Source: Hyalella azteca (Eukaryota; Arthropoda; Malacostraca; Amphipoda; Hyalellidae). From it: DNA of 64,000 nucleotides. The notes below the pieces were generated by a model. It ran no database searches and was not told the origin of the DNA. It worked only from the letters and a program-made list of their open reading frames with translations. Where the stretch lies: NCBI RefSeq assembly GCF_000764305.2, contig NW_025944985.1, positions 200,341 to 264,340 of the forward strand. Direction: 5' to 3'. This document shows positions 23,873 to 37,703 of the stretch, piece after piece (the stretch's first letter is position 1; every line of letters begins with the position of its first letter). The position numbers and the translations under genes were made by a program.

Positions 23873-26800
23873 TTATCGTTGGAGCAACCTGAGACACATT
23901 AATGTAATGCATAAGGCTCGGGTACTATAGAGTAATAATTGGTGACAATGGAGATCTAGAAGATATTTTGCGGATATTGAACTATTCTTGGGGTACTTAG
24001 CGGTTATTTGGGGGATGCAGTGAAACAGCGACTCCTGTTGGACGTCTGTTCTTGATGAATGGGCATAATCAATTACTTAAATTATCAAATGTACAGTGTG
24101 ATTGAGGATAAAGCTGCTAATTCGTTAGATCGAGACAAGAAAAAAATATATCGCTTATTAAATCGCACAAAATAAGCGCCATAACGTGGCTAAGATACAT
24201 CCAGTGATGCTCCGCCTAGATTGGAGTCAGCCAGCCGATGGCATGCCGAACGTCGTTCCTGTAAACTAACACTCAACCTGCAATCATTGTGTCGATGCCA
24301 GAAGCCGTGCGTGGCTGAAACGAACATAAGCACATCCAGCAGCCACGGTGGGACATGCGAGTTGGTCGCTGCACTAGGGACGGATGGACGTCAGAACATG
24401 CATGCTCCTCATTGGTAACATCGGAACACGTCTTTCTTCGTTATCTGACGAAGAGACGTCAAGATGCAAGAGATACTCGATACCCACTTTGCGTTCTCAG
24501 CCCGGCTCTTCTTTGTTCGTTTGCTGCGTCGTCTTCTGCTCACTTCCAAAGAAGAACAGACTGATTGCTAGTTATTTCCAGAGCTTGTCAAGTGAGCTCG
24601 TAACTATGAACGTATTCAATGCCAGGTTGCCTTCCACTAAACAGCGCTGATCAACAAAGGTTTGTTTTGGTTATAACGAGGGTTGTGAATTTCTCGCAGT
24701 CATTTGATAAATTAATAGAATAAAATAATAATATCAATAACTTCAAAAGAATGATGGAAGTTTTATGGCCTATAAAGTGCCAGAATTTATTTATTATCAA
24801 TCATTATCATAAATATTGATTTGCATACGTTTCTTCAAATGGTATTGGATCATGCAGAGCATGTCTTTAACGAAACGCGCAGATTAAATTTCACGAATAA
24901 ATAGTGCACCAAATTGAATTTAAATAGACTTGAAATTTGTCATGATGAATTAATATTTGTCTTGTAGTGTAAAAATCTCATGGTTCTGATAATATTGATA
25001 ACATGAATATCTAGCTATATCATTTCGAATACATCTAAAAATTATTTTCAATTATACGGTCTACATTTTAAGGAACATACTTATATGATTCTTTCGAATA
25101 AAAACGAGGTTAACCGCCACTAAACCTTGATATCCTTCTAAATACCTAATTATAATTTCCCGCTTCATGGAGGCTGGTCCTACGGCTGGTTGAAATTGAG
25201 GAATTGAATCGAAAAAGTGAGGTGAATTAGCTCAATCGCAGTTCATCAGATATACGTATAAACCGCAATAGGAAAACTTGGTGCATGTAATTTTCATCAC
25301 CAGGTTAAAAAATAACGCTAAAGAAGATGCAACGTAACACAGTATCGTGATTGAAGCCACGGTGCGTACGGGTAAACTATAGGGGAAACTACAGCCGGCT
25401 GGAGTGTTTGCTCTGCCATTAGACTCGGTGCCTGGCTTGTTAGCAGCTATGGGGCGGCACGCAACCAACCGCACCAAATGACCATACAAGACTGGATAAA
25501 AAATCTACAAATTCTTGAAGTAATTAACAAGAACCTGAGAGGTCAGAATACGTCCATTTAAGCTATTTGTTATATAATTTAAATATCAGAAGGGGTGTTT
25601 CTTCCGGAAGTAACTTTCGGGAAGAAGAATTATAAGACACGGAAGATGAGAAAATACTTAGTATTCATTTAGCCAACCAAAACGTAAATAGAAATGAAGA
25701 TTTTTTCCGAGCAACAAAAAAAAAAAACAAGTATGTGACGATTACAACCGCCTTTGATTTACGACGTTTATGATGAGTTTGTGGAACAAAATCCGATGAA
25801 ATAGACACTATAGCGTAAAGATCGATACTATGGAGTTACAGATTTTTGTTGCCAATCAAAATGCCACCGTGATCTTGAGACAATCCTGATCTTGAGGTAA
25901 TGACGACACTTGTCAATGACTGGAAACTCTGCAAAGATCATGGTCGTAACTATACCACCACTACTGTTGCTAAAGAACAGCAAACGTTTAAACAGATGAG
26001 CCGATAATGAGTGTCGGCAAATGACCCTGTATGACGGTGGAAATTGACAGACTTTAAACGACACCATACAATCAATCTATGTACCAAGCGATAATGTTAT
26101 GTGGTTGCATGTTTTCGCGTTCATTATTATAAGTAGAGGAACAAACGTAGACTGAGAATGCGCAGATTTAGCCCATCTATGTAAGCAGGACAGGGTGCGA
26201 GTAGATGGTATCTCGCCAACCCGACTCTGGCCGAGATCTTATCTTCCTCTCGCTGCCGCAGCCAACTCAGCCGCGGCTGGGACCTAGAGCGATCTGATGG
26301 TATCGTGGCCCCGCTGATGGGATGCCAGATAGCACGTTTTTACCGGGGTTCTTGGTTTTGTAGATGGTCTCGATTAGTCTCGGCGTTGGACAACTTGTGC
26401 GTTGTTCACACAATACCGTCCCTTTGAGTGTATAACTGACGGATCACTATTATTACGTAATTGGAATGGTGACCGTGAAGAAATTCGAACGTGTTAGCAG
26501 GTTCTAGTAAAGTATATAGTATACTATCTACAAATCAAAGTTTGGCTTGACGGTCTAGTTTGTTGGGAGCAGATCCAAGAAAATTTTTTCATTGAAATTC
26601 GTTGGCAAGAGGAAACAAGATTGAATAATGTTCTACTGGTGACGGAGAAAATCGAGATATCATGCTGGCATGATTGAAATTACAGTAAAAATAATGCCTC
26701 ATTTGCGAAAAACTCTTGAACCCTCAACCGGATGACGTGAGGAATTAAGATAAATACAAATGAATGGCACAAGCTATCCGCAACTATGGAAGAACTCAAT

Positions 26801-29800
26801 TCGTTTGTCAAGATATTACCTTAGCCAAAAGCCGCTGGATATAAGGTGTCCATTACACGGTAGACTGAGTTCTCGTTAATCTTCGATCAAAGCCAATATG
26901 GCAAGCATCAGTCGATGCCTGCGGCCATCATGCTGGCGTGTAAACCAAGCTCGAGCTCACTTGTTCAAAGGTGCCAATGCTGATCGAAATTCAAGATTGA
27001 GTCTTCTCATGTACGCCGTTCTCGTGTTCTTGAAAGGAACAGACCAATCGATGCTTAACTCCTACCACAAGCTAAAAAGAAGATCATTGGTGAGGCCGAC
27101 ACCAAACGTTGCTGTCATCGAAACACACGGTGTCAGGTTGAACAAAAATTAAGTCTCTATCACGTATCATCTTGTCGGTCATGCATGAGCAGAAGCTATC
27201 TTCTTACAGTCGGAAATATTCAGGTAAACTGAAGAATCTTCCGAGTGCGTAGAAATAGTGAACAATGTACGTAGATTAAGATCACTGATGTTTGCGTGTG
27301 TGAAGGAGCGTGCTAGCAAGTGTCATAGTTATCACTTATTGGTGCTGAATTAACGTACGTTTGGCAGGTCCACATCACTATCCCTTAAATTAGGGTACTG
27401 ACATCCTACAATCCTGAGCCCCGGCGATATTTCTCGCCTGACCCAAAGCAATAAAAACATGGGGAGATTTTAAGAGCAGAAGGACCTACCAAAGATGCCG
27501 ATTCATTTGAATGTTATAGGCTCTAAATTTGGCGTTATGAGGTGAGAAAGTCGCTCTTGAAATGACGTTTGACTGAGAGGATGGATAATCGTGGCCGCTA
27601 TTGCCTCACAAATCTGATTTCATAACTGGTCGAGTGGCCAATTTAGAAATCGGTTCAGGATTTATTATACGATCTCTTGAATAAATATTATAGATTTTCA
27701 ACTAGTATGCACCTCAAAAAATAGTCTTCTTGAATATGTTTACATACATTCTTCTTTAACATTATCTGCACATTGTTACGTGAATGTATCATTCGATCAT
27801 TCGTTAGTATCATTCGACTCAAGCGTAATTTAAGAAAATGCTTATAGAAGCAGGGTTTTTTAATTGAGTTATATTCATAGACACTTTCTGAAATTTGTTA
27901 CAATGTTCAACTAACAACATTCTTGAGCGGCGTTTGGTAAAACTTCTGTATACATTCCTCCGAAAAAAAGCTCAAATGCAGTTCTAGTAAGCATTTACGA
28001 TTACATATTAGCCGAAAAACATATAGCATTCACCTATGTTTTTCATGGTTCTTGAACGTGTACGTTTGTATGCATACGTATACGTTAAGTTAACACGTGC
28101 ACGAGTTCATTCAAAAGCAGTGTGTGTTAATTCGTAAGTAGTCAACTGTTAGCAAACTTAAATCAAACTCAGTACTTTACAGTTCTCTCACGGCGTCAAC
28201 TGTTCGCAAACGTCATTCAAAATAAGCGCTTTTATTCGTGTATGGCTAGTTAAGAAAAGAGCGGCACGAAGTCTGTAATTTCACGCTGTGTGCAGATGCA
28301 AAAAAGCACCAGAAGGATGTGTGTTGCTGCTCAGATTATATCTGCCAGTGATGACAGCTTACGAGACGTGTTCTCGACGACATGAAGCCTACAAAACAGC
28401 GCTCTCTAAATCCTCACATCGGTTATCTGCACTGAAATTTAAACCCCACTTTACATTCTGTACGTATTTTATTTCTAGATGTTTTCCGTTGAAATTGGCT
28501 TGAATACTTCTTATTGAGACACGTTTCAACTGTAAATCATACATATTAATGAGCAATAATGGTTAATACTTTGCGTTTAACTCAACGGAACGTTATACTA
28601 GCAATTAATACGGTTAGAAGTTGAGGTGCAATTCCATCCCACAGAAATTGAGCTACGGATTGCTGAGAGCCACAAGTTCTTTATTTTATTTTTATTTCCA
28701 TCCGAAATGCGTCCAGATTTTCCCACCACTTGAATGAAAGCATGTTTTCCGTTAAAAAAATAGTAAATTTTCAGTCGATGTTTGCCAGTCATGATGATTT
28801 GAGACGTTAATTTTTGTGAGATGTCCGAGGACATCATCGTTAATTTAATTTATTTTCAAACAAAGGCTAGCATGTTCTCACCGGCACTCATTTAGTCGCC
28901 CCCTGGTCATCTCCGTCTTTGAAAGTCGCTAAGATTCAGATACAGATCAGCGAGGCTGGCATCTTCTCTTCAGCCGCGATGCTTGGGCGAGTTTCAGAGC
29001 ACCTCGTTAACAGCGAGACCGCTAATCTCGCTCATCTTTGGTCCATAACTGCTTGGTCTTCACCCTAAATCATAAAGGCAAATAGGCAGTCTTGCAACCG
29101 AGAGATCTACCTACCTAAGAGGCGCAGGAGTTGCCTGGTGCCGAGCCAAGAAGCCAATATGCTCTTTTCCTCTGGAGCTGCCGCTACTACTTACAGCTGG
29201 ATAACATCGCTCTAATTCATGTTTGTTTTTTCCTCTATCGGTGTTTCTGATGGAATCTGCAGCCCTGAAACATTTGACGATCAAACAATACTGGCTTGTT
29301 GCTCTAGGATTAGTATTCTCGAGGTGTTGATCGCTGAGACGAAAGCAACAGGTCCATCGGAGGCTCATGTTGTTCTTCAGGGCTAAGAACGCTGCATCAC
29401 AAATAGTGACATGCCATCCTTATCTCGTTCTCAAAAACTATAATAATAGAGATCATATCTGCACTCGTGCAACACTGAGCATGAATCATCAGAGCTGTGA
29501 GCTGCCTGAGAGTTCATGCAAATTTTAGCGGCCTTTCACCATGCAGTTCTTGACGTACAGGTGGGCAACGCAGTTAAATTCATGCAGCAAATTGTATGCG
29601 TCAGTTAAGCCAATTTTCTCTTTTGGTTATCTCGCTTCAAATCTGAGGTGCATCATGCAATTGCGTTCTGTGTAACTTATGGGATTCTTATGCGATTTAA
29701 AAGCGGTTGGTATAAATCCCGTAGTATAATCTATTGCTGCAGCAGCAGGTTAGGATGTGGTTATATTTCATCATCTTAATGGAAGCTCCGATTTTAATCT

Positions 29801-30489
29801 TTTAACATAGAAGAAAGTCAATGAATAAAATATCAGGAACTATGACCATTTTCCTCGTCTGCAATCCGAGCGGCTATCAATAAAAAATTTATCATCTATT
29901 GTAAGTCATCAATACCTCACCCCATGTTTGTGATTTAAGTGCGTCCATCCCATGCCTTACTAAACACAAATTGTAGCCGAGGTTTTTATATAGGAAAAGT
30001 CACTAAATTATTATCTATTGCAGTAACAAACGTCACCAAAATATTTGAATTTACTTTAAGAATTATTTCCCGGTATGGCACGCGCAGTGGATCCGCTTAC
30101 TGCTTGTAGCTATACTGCAACGAGAAATTTTTACGATCCATAAATGTTCTTGTGGATTCATATGAACAATTTCCTGGACTCGGGATAAGTGTAAGAATAA
30201 CGAGGAAATTCCTTTCCATTCCTGCCAGAGGGTAAGGTTAAACTACCTATTAACAGATTGGATCATGAATGTTTGCTGGAAAGGAACGTGTGTTCTCACT
30301 CAAGGCTTGTACAGGAGATTGCAGACATACGTTCGTCTGTCAATAATAACCCCAATCAAAGACCGCTTTTATGAACAACATTGCCCTGCCAGATTATTTA
30401 TTATTAACGTCTAACAGATCGCATTGCGGACAGAAGTTATAATGTACTTGTACACTTTTAGTACTGGTCAAAGTGTCTTCTGCATACAC

Positions 30490-30666
30490 CATACTCGTCC
30501 ATTGTCAATGTCGTGAGCGTGACATTGTCCAAATTACGAAGCACTTATAATTTTTTGTAGGTCATCCTAGCCTAATTTAGCTCGGAAAAAAACGGATCAG
30601 TGCTACGTTCGGAAAGTGTGTCACTGTTTGCACAATATATATATGACCCATGCATTTTTCTTAGTG
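30490..30666 (-). mobile_element. MITE copy, CACTC-end family
   Basis: Reading the minus strand, the element starts CACTAAGAAAAATGCATG and continues TGTGCAAACAGTGACACAC. The opposite end at about 30490-30548 contains GACATTGTCCAAATTACGA in the inverted sense. The ends match the family seen at 41.7, 43.8, 46.8 and 47.3 kb. There is no coding capacity and no clear target duplication. Confidence 0.6.
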
Positions 30667-32738
30667 CTGCAGCCCATCAAGACAAGCCTCCTTGACTGCA
30701 GCTTTCCAATTCCTGCACGTAATTATCGCCTGCAATCCAATTGGCGCGTCTCGCATTCCCATGCTATTATCTTTATTTTTTAATGCGCCGTAAATAGCTA
30801 TGGGCGGAGCCATTGCAGCGCACTTCATGCGGGATGATCACAATATAATCACATTAAATCATCGAATGGTTTTATTATCCATCCCTCAAGTTTGGTCAAG
30901 CATATGGTACTTGAATTTACATCAATGATATTTATTTATATGGTTCGAATAGAGGGTTTTTGTTTGGAGTTTCATGAGGTAAAATTTCAAACCTGGTGAA
31001 GCTTTTTTTGTGTCAATCGTCGTGAAAAATCGCAGGTTTATTGCCAATTAGGGAACGTTTAATTTCAAACATGCCAAGCAATATTGAGCCATCGCTTGAG
31101 TAATTTTTGCTAAACAAAAATGGAGTTTAAATTTTAGAGAGCAATTTTACTGCTATTTTAACGACTAGACACTGAAATTTATTCTAGAATTGAAATATTT
31201 TTCTCTAGGATTAAGACCCTAACAAACCATGGAGAGTTAGCGAAAGACTGGCCCACATGTTCACATATGCAAAGAACGGGTCACAATTTACTGGCATGAA
31301 CTTTTTAAAAGATAATCAAACAAAGCGTTGCCTTTAGAAGGAGTCTCATTGTCAGTCTCGACACTTAAAACTTCTATTCAATTTAGCGCGGTCCTGAGCG
31401 TACAACCACCTAAACAGCGTTTGTGGTTGTATATGCGTATCATTGTAGTCATTTTTAAGGAAGAAACTAAATACTGCAGATAAGTGAAGCTGATAGTGCC
31501 AGCCCGGTAGGTTATCTCTCCTTCCTTTACATTCTGCAGGGGCCTTATCTCCTCTGCGGTCCATGGACTTGCCAGTTGAGCTTTTTTCCTTAATGATTTA
31601 TTACAACCCTGAGATGCCTTTTAGTTTGGCGCCCTTTTTGACAGGGTTGCTTGGATAGCTCGTCCGATAAGCTTCATCATAAACTGCGGATGGACTGCCC
31701 ATCAGATATGTGTACTCGCAAGGCTCCTCCGACGCTGGCTCGTCTTTTGTGTTGTTGATATTGCGGCGCGCGAGGTCTTCTTGTTCGTGCCGTCTTGGCA
31801 GTGGCTGCGTCTTGTGAACTTGAGTGCATTTTCAGGCAAATGTGTCAGGTTTTGCTAGTGTGGCGGTTGTGTATCCTAGTTAGTTAATTTTTGGTAAGGG
31901 GGTTTACCCTCTGACCAAAATCTCAAGAGGGTTTGCTATCACATTCACATATACGATTTCATGATGTATTTGTTGTAAATGGCATATTTTATTATTATGA
32001 CGAGTGGCACTGCGTTCTCGGCGAATTTCACGTCTTCCACGTAGTAAGATTTAGATACAGCTCTATTGTGCTTTACTGTGCCTTTATGGAGCTGTATCAC
32101 CTTCCTGTCTCCTCAATTTAATTACTATTATACCTTCAAAAAATATATATTTGAAATGCTGCAAGAAATACTGAGGCGTAATAAAAAAAGATAATTGTTT
32201 ACTTCTTTAGGCAATGATTCAGTCATCGTCAACATTCAAACAGCTAAGCGGCTTAGGAATCCTTATCAGAATAATTGTGCAAACATATAAAGGCCACCTC
32301 AAGTGACACCGACCAGCCTCATACCAGGACGCTGGTACGAATATCACTGTTACTTTGACGTTGAATATCGAGCAGTGAAGGGTTAAAGACCACCCATCCC
32401 TTGAGTTTGTTCTCCACCAATCACGCAGAAGGTATTTACTCTAGTTCCTTATGGCTGCCCTTCAAAAGCTTACCGCTGCACCAACAATGGCTGAAGCTTA
32501 GGAACAATCTCGGTACGCAGGGGATTATGGGACGTATGATTGTCACAGCTGAATAGAAACTCGACCTCTTCGCCGCAGCTAAATGCCGAGTGCCCAGATC
32601 TATTTGATGTATGACACGCCCACGGTAATCTTCCATTTCTTATTTAAATGTCGAGTCAATTCATAACGTGAGTCAAAAATTACTTTTCACTGTATGAATG
32701 TGCTACCGTGAATAAACGTTCTTCATAATATCATAGTT
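30667..32738. other. AT-rich unique DNA
   Basis: No repeat array or conserved coding segment was recognised. A small GC-richer patch near 31.5-31.8 kb contains TTATCTC words. Confidence 0.55.
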
Positions 32739-32740
32739 AC

Positions 32741-32797
32741 CATAATATAAGGGGTTTTCATGGTTTTAAAACCTTAATATAAGGGTTTTTCATGGTT
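32741..32797. repeat. 25-bp direct repeat, two copies
   Basis: AATATAAGGGGTTTTCATGG (32744 onward) recurs as AATATAAGGGTTTTTCATGG (32776 onward), with 32-bp spacing. Confidence 0.85.
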
Positions 32798-32877
32798 AAT
32801 TATGACTCAAATCTTCAATAGATGTGGTGTATGAAAATTGTTGATAACAACTCAGTCAGATATTGTACGTGTTAGCA

Positions 32878-32983
32878 AACTGGATTAAAAAGACTAGTTA
32901 TTCACCATAAGAATATATAGTACATGAAATAACTGGATTAAAAAGACTAGTTATTCACCATAAGAATATAAAGTACATGAAAT
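32878..32983. repeat. Recent 53-bp tandem duplication
   Basis: Two adjoining 53-bp copies begin AACTGGATTAAAAAGACTAG and differ at one position (ATATATAG against ATATAAAG). The near-identity suggests a recent event or an assembly duplicate. Confidence 0.95.
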
Positions 32984-34089
32984 TTTCCTCCAAGTCACTC
33001 ACAATGTTGTCTCAATTTCCGCAATTGAACCTGGAAGTGACTCCCAATTATTCCTTTTACTACTTTAAAGTTAATCTCAAATAAATGAAAAATTATCTGT
33101 ACAGATGACCATATTAAAAATTGCATTAGAAACCATTATTAATTTTCATCACAAATAAACAATAATGGACCGATAATGCCATTAGTTATTTGTCCAAAAT
33201 TTTCGTGCACGAGAACATATAATAATTTCCGGTACCCACCGACAACCGTATAAAGTTTTCTCCTTCGGAAAAGCTTGTTTTAATTGTGAATAATTTTCCT
33301 ATCCTATCCTCATTATCAGAATATCAGTTTTATGTAGGTATAAGGAAAATGAAGATTTATGATGTTTTCATAAAATTCTTTAAATCTGAATAAATTTGAA
33401 TGTGTTGGTTTTGTGTGAGAAAATGGAACCTCCGATGATGATGAGTGATTCAAATCGAAAGAGTATTTATAGTTGACTAACTATATTTTGTTTTTTTTTG
33501 TAAGATATGTTACATATATAGCTATATAAGTGTTTTTTTAGGAGGCACTGATTAAACTATGAACTTTTCCACTAAAAAAACATGCTTTATTGAGTTCCGC
33601 TACTTTCTGCATGAAATGTTTGATTATTAGGATCAATGTTAGTCATTTAAATATTCTTTTCGTTTAACAAGATTTTTTACATATGAATAAGAGTAATATC
33701 TCGCTACGTGCGTATTATAAATGTGTTACGTTTATGCGTATCATTCACATTTTTTTGCTTATTATTACATTTAGCACAAAATAATTATCTAGACAATGGC
33801 ATGGAAGTAATGACGAGAATTTTACCTCAAAAAATATATATATAGAAAACCAAGACACGTCCATGACGCGTTCATTTAAAGTAAATCCCGATTGGCTAGA
33901 GAAATGGCAATTTTCGTTATTAAGAGGATATTTTCATGCTAACTGCTTCTCTTTTATTACATAAGTAGTTAAGTATACTGTTTGATATATGTAGTACTAT
34001 ATTCTATTCGCGCACAATTCTCTATTTAGTAAAATTTTTATAAACAAATGCTTGATTTTTGACAATTACATTGATTTGGTACAATGTGT
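32984..34089. other. AT-rich unique DNA
   Basis: Very AT-rich with ATATAT runs. No gene or repeat array was recognised. Confidence 0.6.
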
Positions 34090-34361
34090 AATTTAGTAAA
34101 GTGTCTGATTTAATTTAATGCTTGATTGAATGAAATGTTTGAATGAAAAGTTTGGTTGAATAAAATGTTTGATTGAATGAATGGTTTGATTGAATGAAAT
34201 GTTTGATTGAATAAAATGTTTGATTGAATGAAATGTTTGATTGAATAAAATGTTTGATTGAATGAAATGTTTGATTGAATGAAATGTTTGATTGAATGAA
34301 ATGTTTGATTGAATGAAATGTTTGGTTGAATGAAATGTTTGATTAGTATACAATGCTTGAT
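34090..34361. repeat. 17-bp minisatellite
   Basis: About 15 copies of TGTTTGATTGAATGAAA with GAATAAAA and GGTTGAAT variants. Related TGTTTGATTAGTATACAATG words occur at its right end and again at about 34933, beyond the inverted-repeat element. Confidence 0.95.
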
Positions 34362-34363
34362 TA

Positions 34364-34902
34364 TGCAGGTTTGATTGAAGATCTGCATGAGCATACTTTT
34401 CATTTAAAATTTTCTCATTTTTTTTTAATAAGCCGAACTATATTTCTTGCTAGTGCTTAGAGATCAAAAAGCAGATTACCAAATGTCATTTTTGACACCA
34501 AATGACATTATCAACGACGCTACGGGACTCGATAGCGGAGGCTCTCCGATCATCATCAAGGATGAGTCTCCTGCTATCAATTTGCAAACTGCTGACTTCG
34601 TCAGGACGTTGAAATTATTCTCGGGTTAATTCAATTTTCGATCTTGAACTGTATCTACGATACTTTTTGTAGGAACTTATCTCGTGTCCAAATTTCAACT
34701 TTAAGCGTTGTAATAACTCTTCATCTGTTTGTTCATGAATATTGATATATATTCGAAACGTCGCATTCCAGTGAAATGTCATTTGGTAATCTGCATGCTT
34801 GTTGATCTCCAAGCACCAGCAAGAAACTTCGTTTGGCATATTGAAAAAACAATAAGAACATTTTTAATAAAAAGTATGCTCTGGTCTTCAATCAAACCTG
34901 TA
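34364..34902. mobile_element. TA-flanked inverted-repeat element (MITE-like)
   Basis: The left end TGCAGGTTTGATTGAAG and the right end, read on the minus strand, TACAGGTTTGATTGAAG are terminal inverted repeats; similarity continues about 120 bp inward (AGCATACTTTT, TTTCTTGCT.GTGCTT.GAGA, CAGATTACCAAATG). TA occurs on both sides (34362-34363 and 34903-34904), as expected for Tc1/mariner-type insertion. The element lies next to a 17-bp minisatellite whose words resume on the far side. Short frames on both strands share an ADYQM peptide only because the arms are inverted copies. No transposase motif is seen, so it is non-autonomous or a decayed foldback. Confidence 0.65.
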
Positions 34903-35056
34903 TAAATGAAGAACTTCTGCCTAACTACACTAATGTTTGATTAGTATACAATGTTTGAATTAGTATATAGTCTTTGATGCTAATATCTGATTGGTCAGGT
35001 ATAAATTATTATAGTACAATATTTGATGATAATGTCTGATATAGTACAATTATTGG

Positions 35057-35437
35057 TTGAGTACACACAATACAGTACAATACTTGATTGCATGCATAGG
35101 CCGTACAGTCGACATTCGCCGCTTATGCGCGCGCAGAGCTTGTAAGTTAGCGGCCGCTGGGGCGGTGATACGATGGCAGTATTTCCGATATCAGCGGTCA
35201 GTCGCGACCCATTTTCCTGACCATCATTACCGCCGTGGTCAGCAGCGGGATAGACTTTTTGCCGCGGCTTCCATCATTTTGGTGACATCAATTTCAGAGA
35301 TAGAGCGAATTTATGGACCGGCAGACTCGATAACAGCGACGCCAATTCAATCTGTTGCGTCGGAACGCCGATTTTGGTGTCGAAGGTATGATGGCGTGGA
35401 CGCTGCCGCCTGCATCTTCTTAATAAGAAAAACATGA
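35057..35437 (+). CDS. Unrecognised open frame of 126 codons in a GC-rich patch
   Basis: The translation is rich in Arg, Ala, Ile and Ser and includes a Cys-containing RRLCARRACK stretch. I see no signal peptide, repeat or family motif. GC-rich composition makes long chance frames likely here. Spliced exons cannot be excluded, but I see no supporting splice pair. Confidence 0.1.
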   Translation: MSTHNTVQYLIACIGRTVDIRRLCARRACKLAAAGAVIRWQYFRYQRSVATHFPDHHYRRGQQRDRLFAAASIILVTSISEIERIYGPADSITATPIQSVASERRFWCRRYDGVDAAACIFLIRKT

Positions 35438-37703
35438 AAAACGTCAACGTAAAAGCGACGCCTGGTGATGGTCATCGATCATACAGCGACGACGAGAAAA
35501 TGATGCGTGGGAATCGACTTGTGTTATCTTTGTGTCAGATGATAACGTATATTATATAGCCCGATAATAATGCGCTGAGAAGTACTTTTGGCGCTTGGCC
35601 GTATTGGCCTGCCAAAATTTGGACATAAAATTAAAATTCCCATCTATAAAATCTCTGAATCAATTCCAGTTAAAAATTTCATCAGATTTGACGTGAAACA
35701 AGAACTAAAAATAAAACAATGCATTTTTTCATTATGTACCTGATATTTCACAATGATCCCTGTTTATATGTTCAAGGGTTGAATTTTCTTGTTGACCTGT
35801 TGAAGAAAACAAAGCAGGTATCAATTCCTATTCGTACCAGAAGAAAGTGCATTGCAGAATATCTTCGATCAGCACATGTACTTAATATTTATATAGTCTG
35901 AAAATACATATAATAGGCACGACTGCTATTAAAAATCTTCCAGATTTTACTATATTTTCAACAATGTTATCTCCCCACCGGCCTTCGCGACGCCATCGGC
36001 TGCGGGCGGGAGAGGCTCGGCTCAGCTACATTGCTCAGCGCGGACAACGTCGTTAGTGTCAGTGGCGCCATCTAAACATTTTCTATTTCCTAACAGCTCG
36101 TTATCGCGGCCAGTTACACTGATGATATCGCACACAAAATAGCTCGAGACTAACACAGCCTCTTCTATAGCTTCTCGCGAGATAGAACTTTGGAGCTTAA
36201 TCAGCTAGCAGTCATGTTACCAGGGCTGCATTCTCTTAACCTTCATCCAACCGGTGCAGCGTTTTGAAAATTTTAGCACAACCGGATCTGCATTGTTGCA
36301 ACATCCTCGCAACCGAAGATGTAAAATCAAAGCCTTGCTGCAATTTGAATTTCATTCACAAAACCTTCTTTTAATTTGCATAGCATTCAAATAACCCTCC
36401 GGTAACTAGAGCTGCATTCTATACGGTTATCTATTCAATTGAAATGTGAATCGATTGCACTTTCAAATTTGCTAACCGTTTAATATTTACCGCTTAGAAT
36501 TTTTACGCACAAAAAAAGTTATATACCAAAGTAGCTTGCACACAAGATAATATGGCACGAATTTGCAGCAGTTGCCACAAGCCACCAACCTGGCCTCAGC
36601 GGCCCAAGGTTACAAACGTGAACAAATTGTTAAATTGTTAGTAAATCAAGCTACATGTTATGCAATAACAATAAATGGTTGACTGATGTGCATCATTTCT
36701 GCTATACGTTAGTTGCATGGTGTTACTCTTCGACTCTACAGGACTTCGATCCGCTACTCCATTGCAAAAAGTTTGCGAATCATTGCTATAAAATAACTTG
36801 AAACTTAAACTCAGCTGTAAATAATCGATATGTAAACTATTAAGCTGAATTCCATACAGAATGACCTGACAATTTCAATGCTGCACATTACTGCACATAA
36901 TCTCAGTTGGTAACCACAACAATTCGTCATTGTGGAAAAATGAGGTATATACATATTGCGTCACACGTGTAGGAGGCGCGCTCTATATACTCGTATATAT
37001 TAATATATTTTAAAAATGAAATTATTAAGACTTCTTCATTTTCATTAGTTCTACTAATTGCGAAACCAACGCACAATCACTTGACGAAAATTAGGAAACG
37101 AATTTCCTTAGATATTTGAGCTTGCTTCTAGTTACGCTAGTGATGAAATCATTTTTTTTAAATCATGTTATGTACGTACCCTAGAAACTTAAACGCTCTC
37201 TGATACCTGGCATCGCAATCGAGTTTTGCGTTGCCACTGCCGTACGTCTTGTCCTTTTTACGTTGCGTCTGTCGTGCAATTTATTCATCCTTTGGTTTCA
37301 TTCTCCTGTTATCCTCGCCTTCATCAGCTCCATTATCGAGCTGTTTCATCTTCCGTCGTTATCGCGCTCCCGCATCACTTTGGGCCGCTATCATCCACTT
37401 TATCATTCCCTCCCCCAACTCCCTTTCCCCACACTACTGCCAACCCCTCCACCTTTACTCTTCTCCTTAGCCCTTCTTCATGGCATTTATCACTTACTTT
37501 TGAAAATCAGAATCAGTATGAAATGTTAATTTCATTATTAATTTATCAGATTTTTCAATGCAAAGGATGACTTCAGGGAAAAAAAATTGTGTACAAAATT
37601 TTAGAGCATTTCTAAAAATTTCCCAAAATATAAAACACTTGACCACCTGGCACAGATTTCCCATGTCTAATACAATGCATTCTAAAACATCATGTCTAGT
37701 ACA
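35438..37703. other. Mixed unique DNA with GC-rich patches
   Basis: GC-rich patches near 35.95-36.2 kb carry GATA-like words. A T/C-rich stretch at 37.2-37.5 kb gives overlapping open frames in all plus frames and is probably low-complexity. No gene was recognised. Confidence 0.5.

Larger units (their letters stand above)
18161..30489. other. Long interval nearly free of tandem repeats
   Basis: Over 12 kb I find no minisatellite or recognisable transposon, and only the candidate sites listed separately. GC-richer patches occur near 19.9-20.2, 21.8-22.0, 23.5-24.5, 26.2-26.4 and 28.9-29.4 kb. Frames of 60-90 codons in these patches resemble no family I know. If the region holds a gene, its exons are too short or too divergent for me to see. 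Confidence 0.5.

Noticed and set aside
37226..37570. Three overlapping plus-strand frames of 79-114 codons
   Set aside because: All three frames are open through the same T/C-rich low-complexity stretch, so openness reflects base composition.
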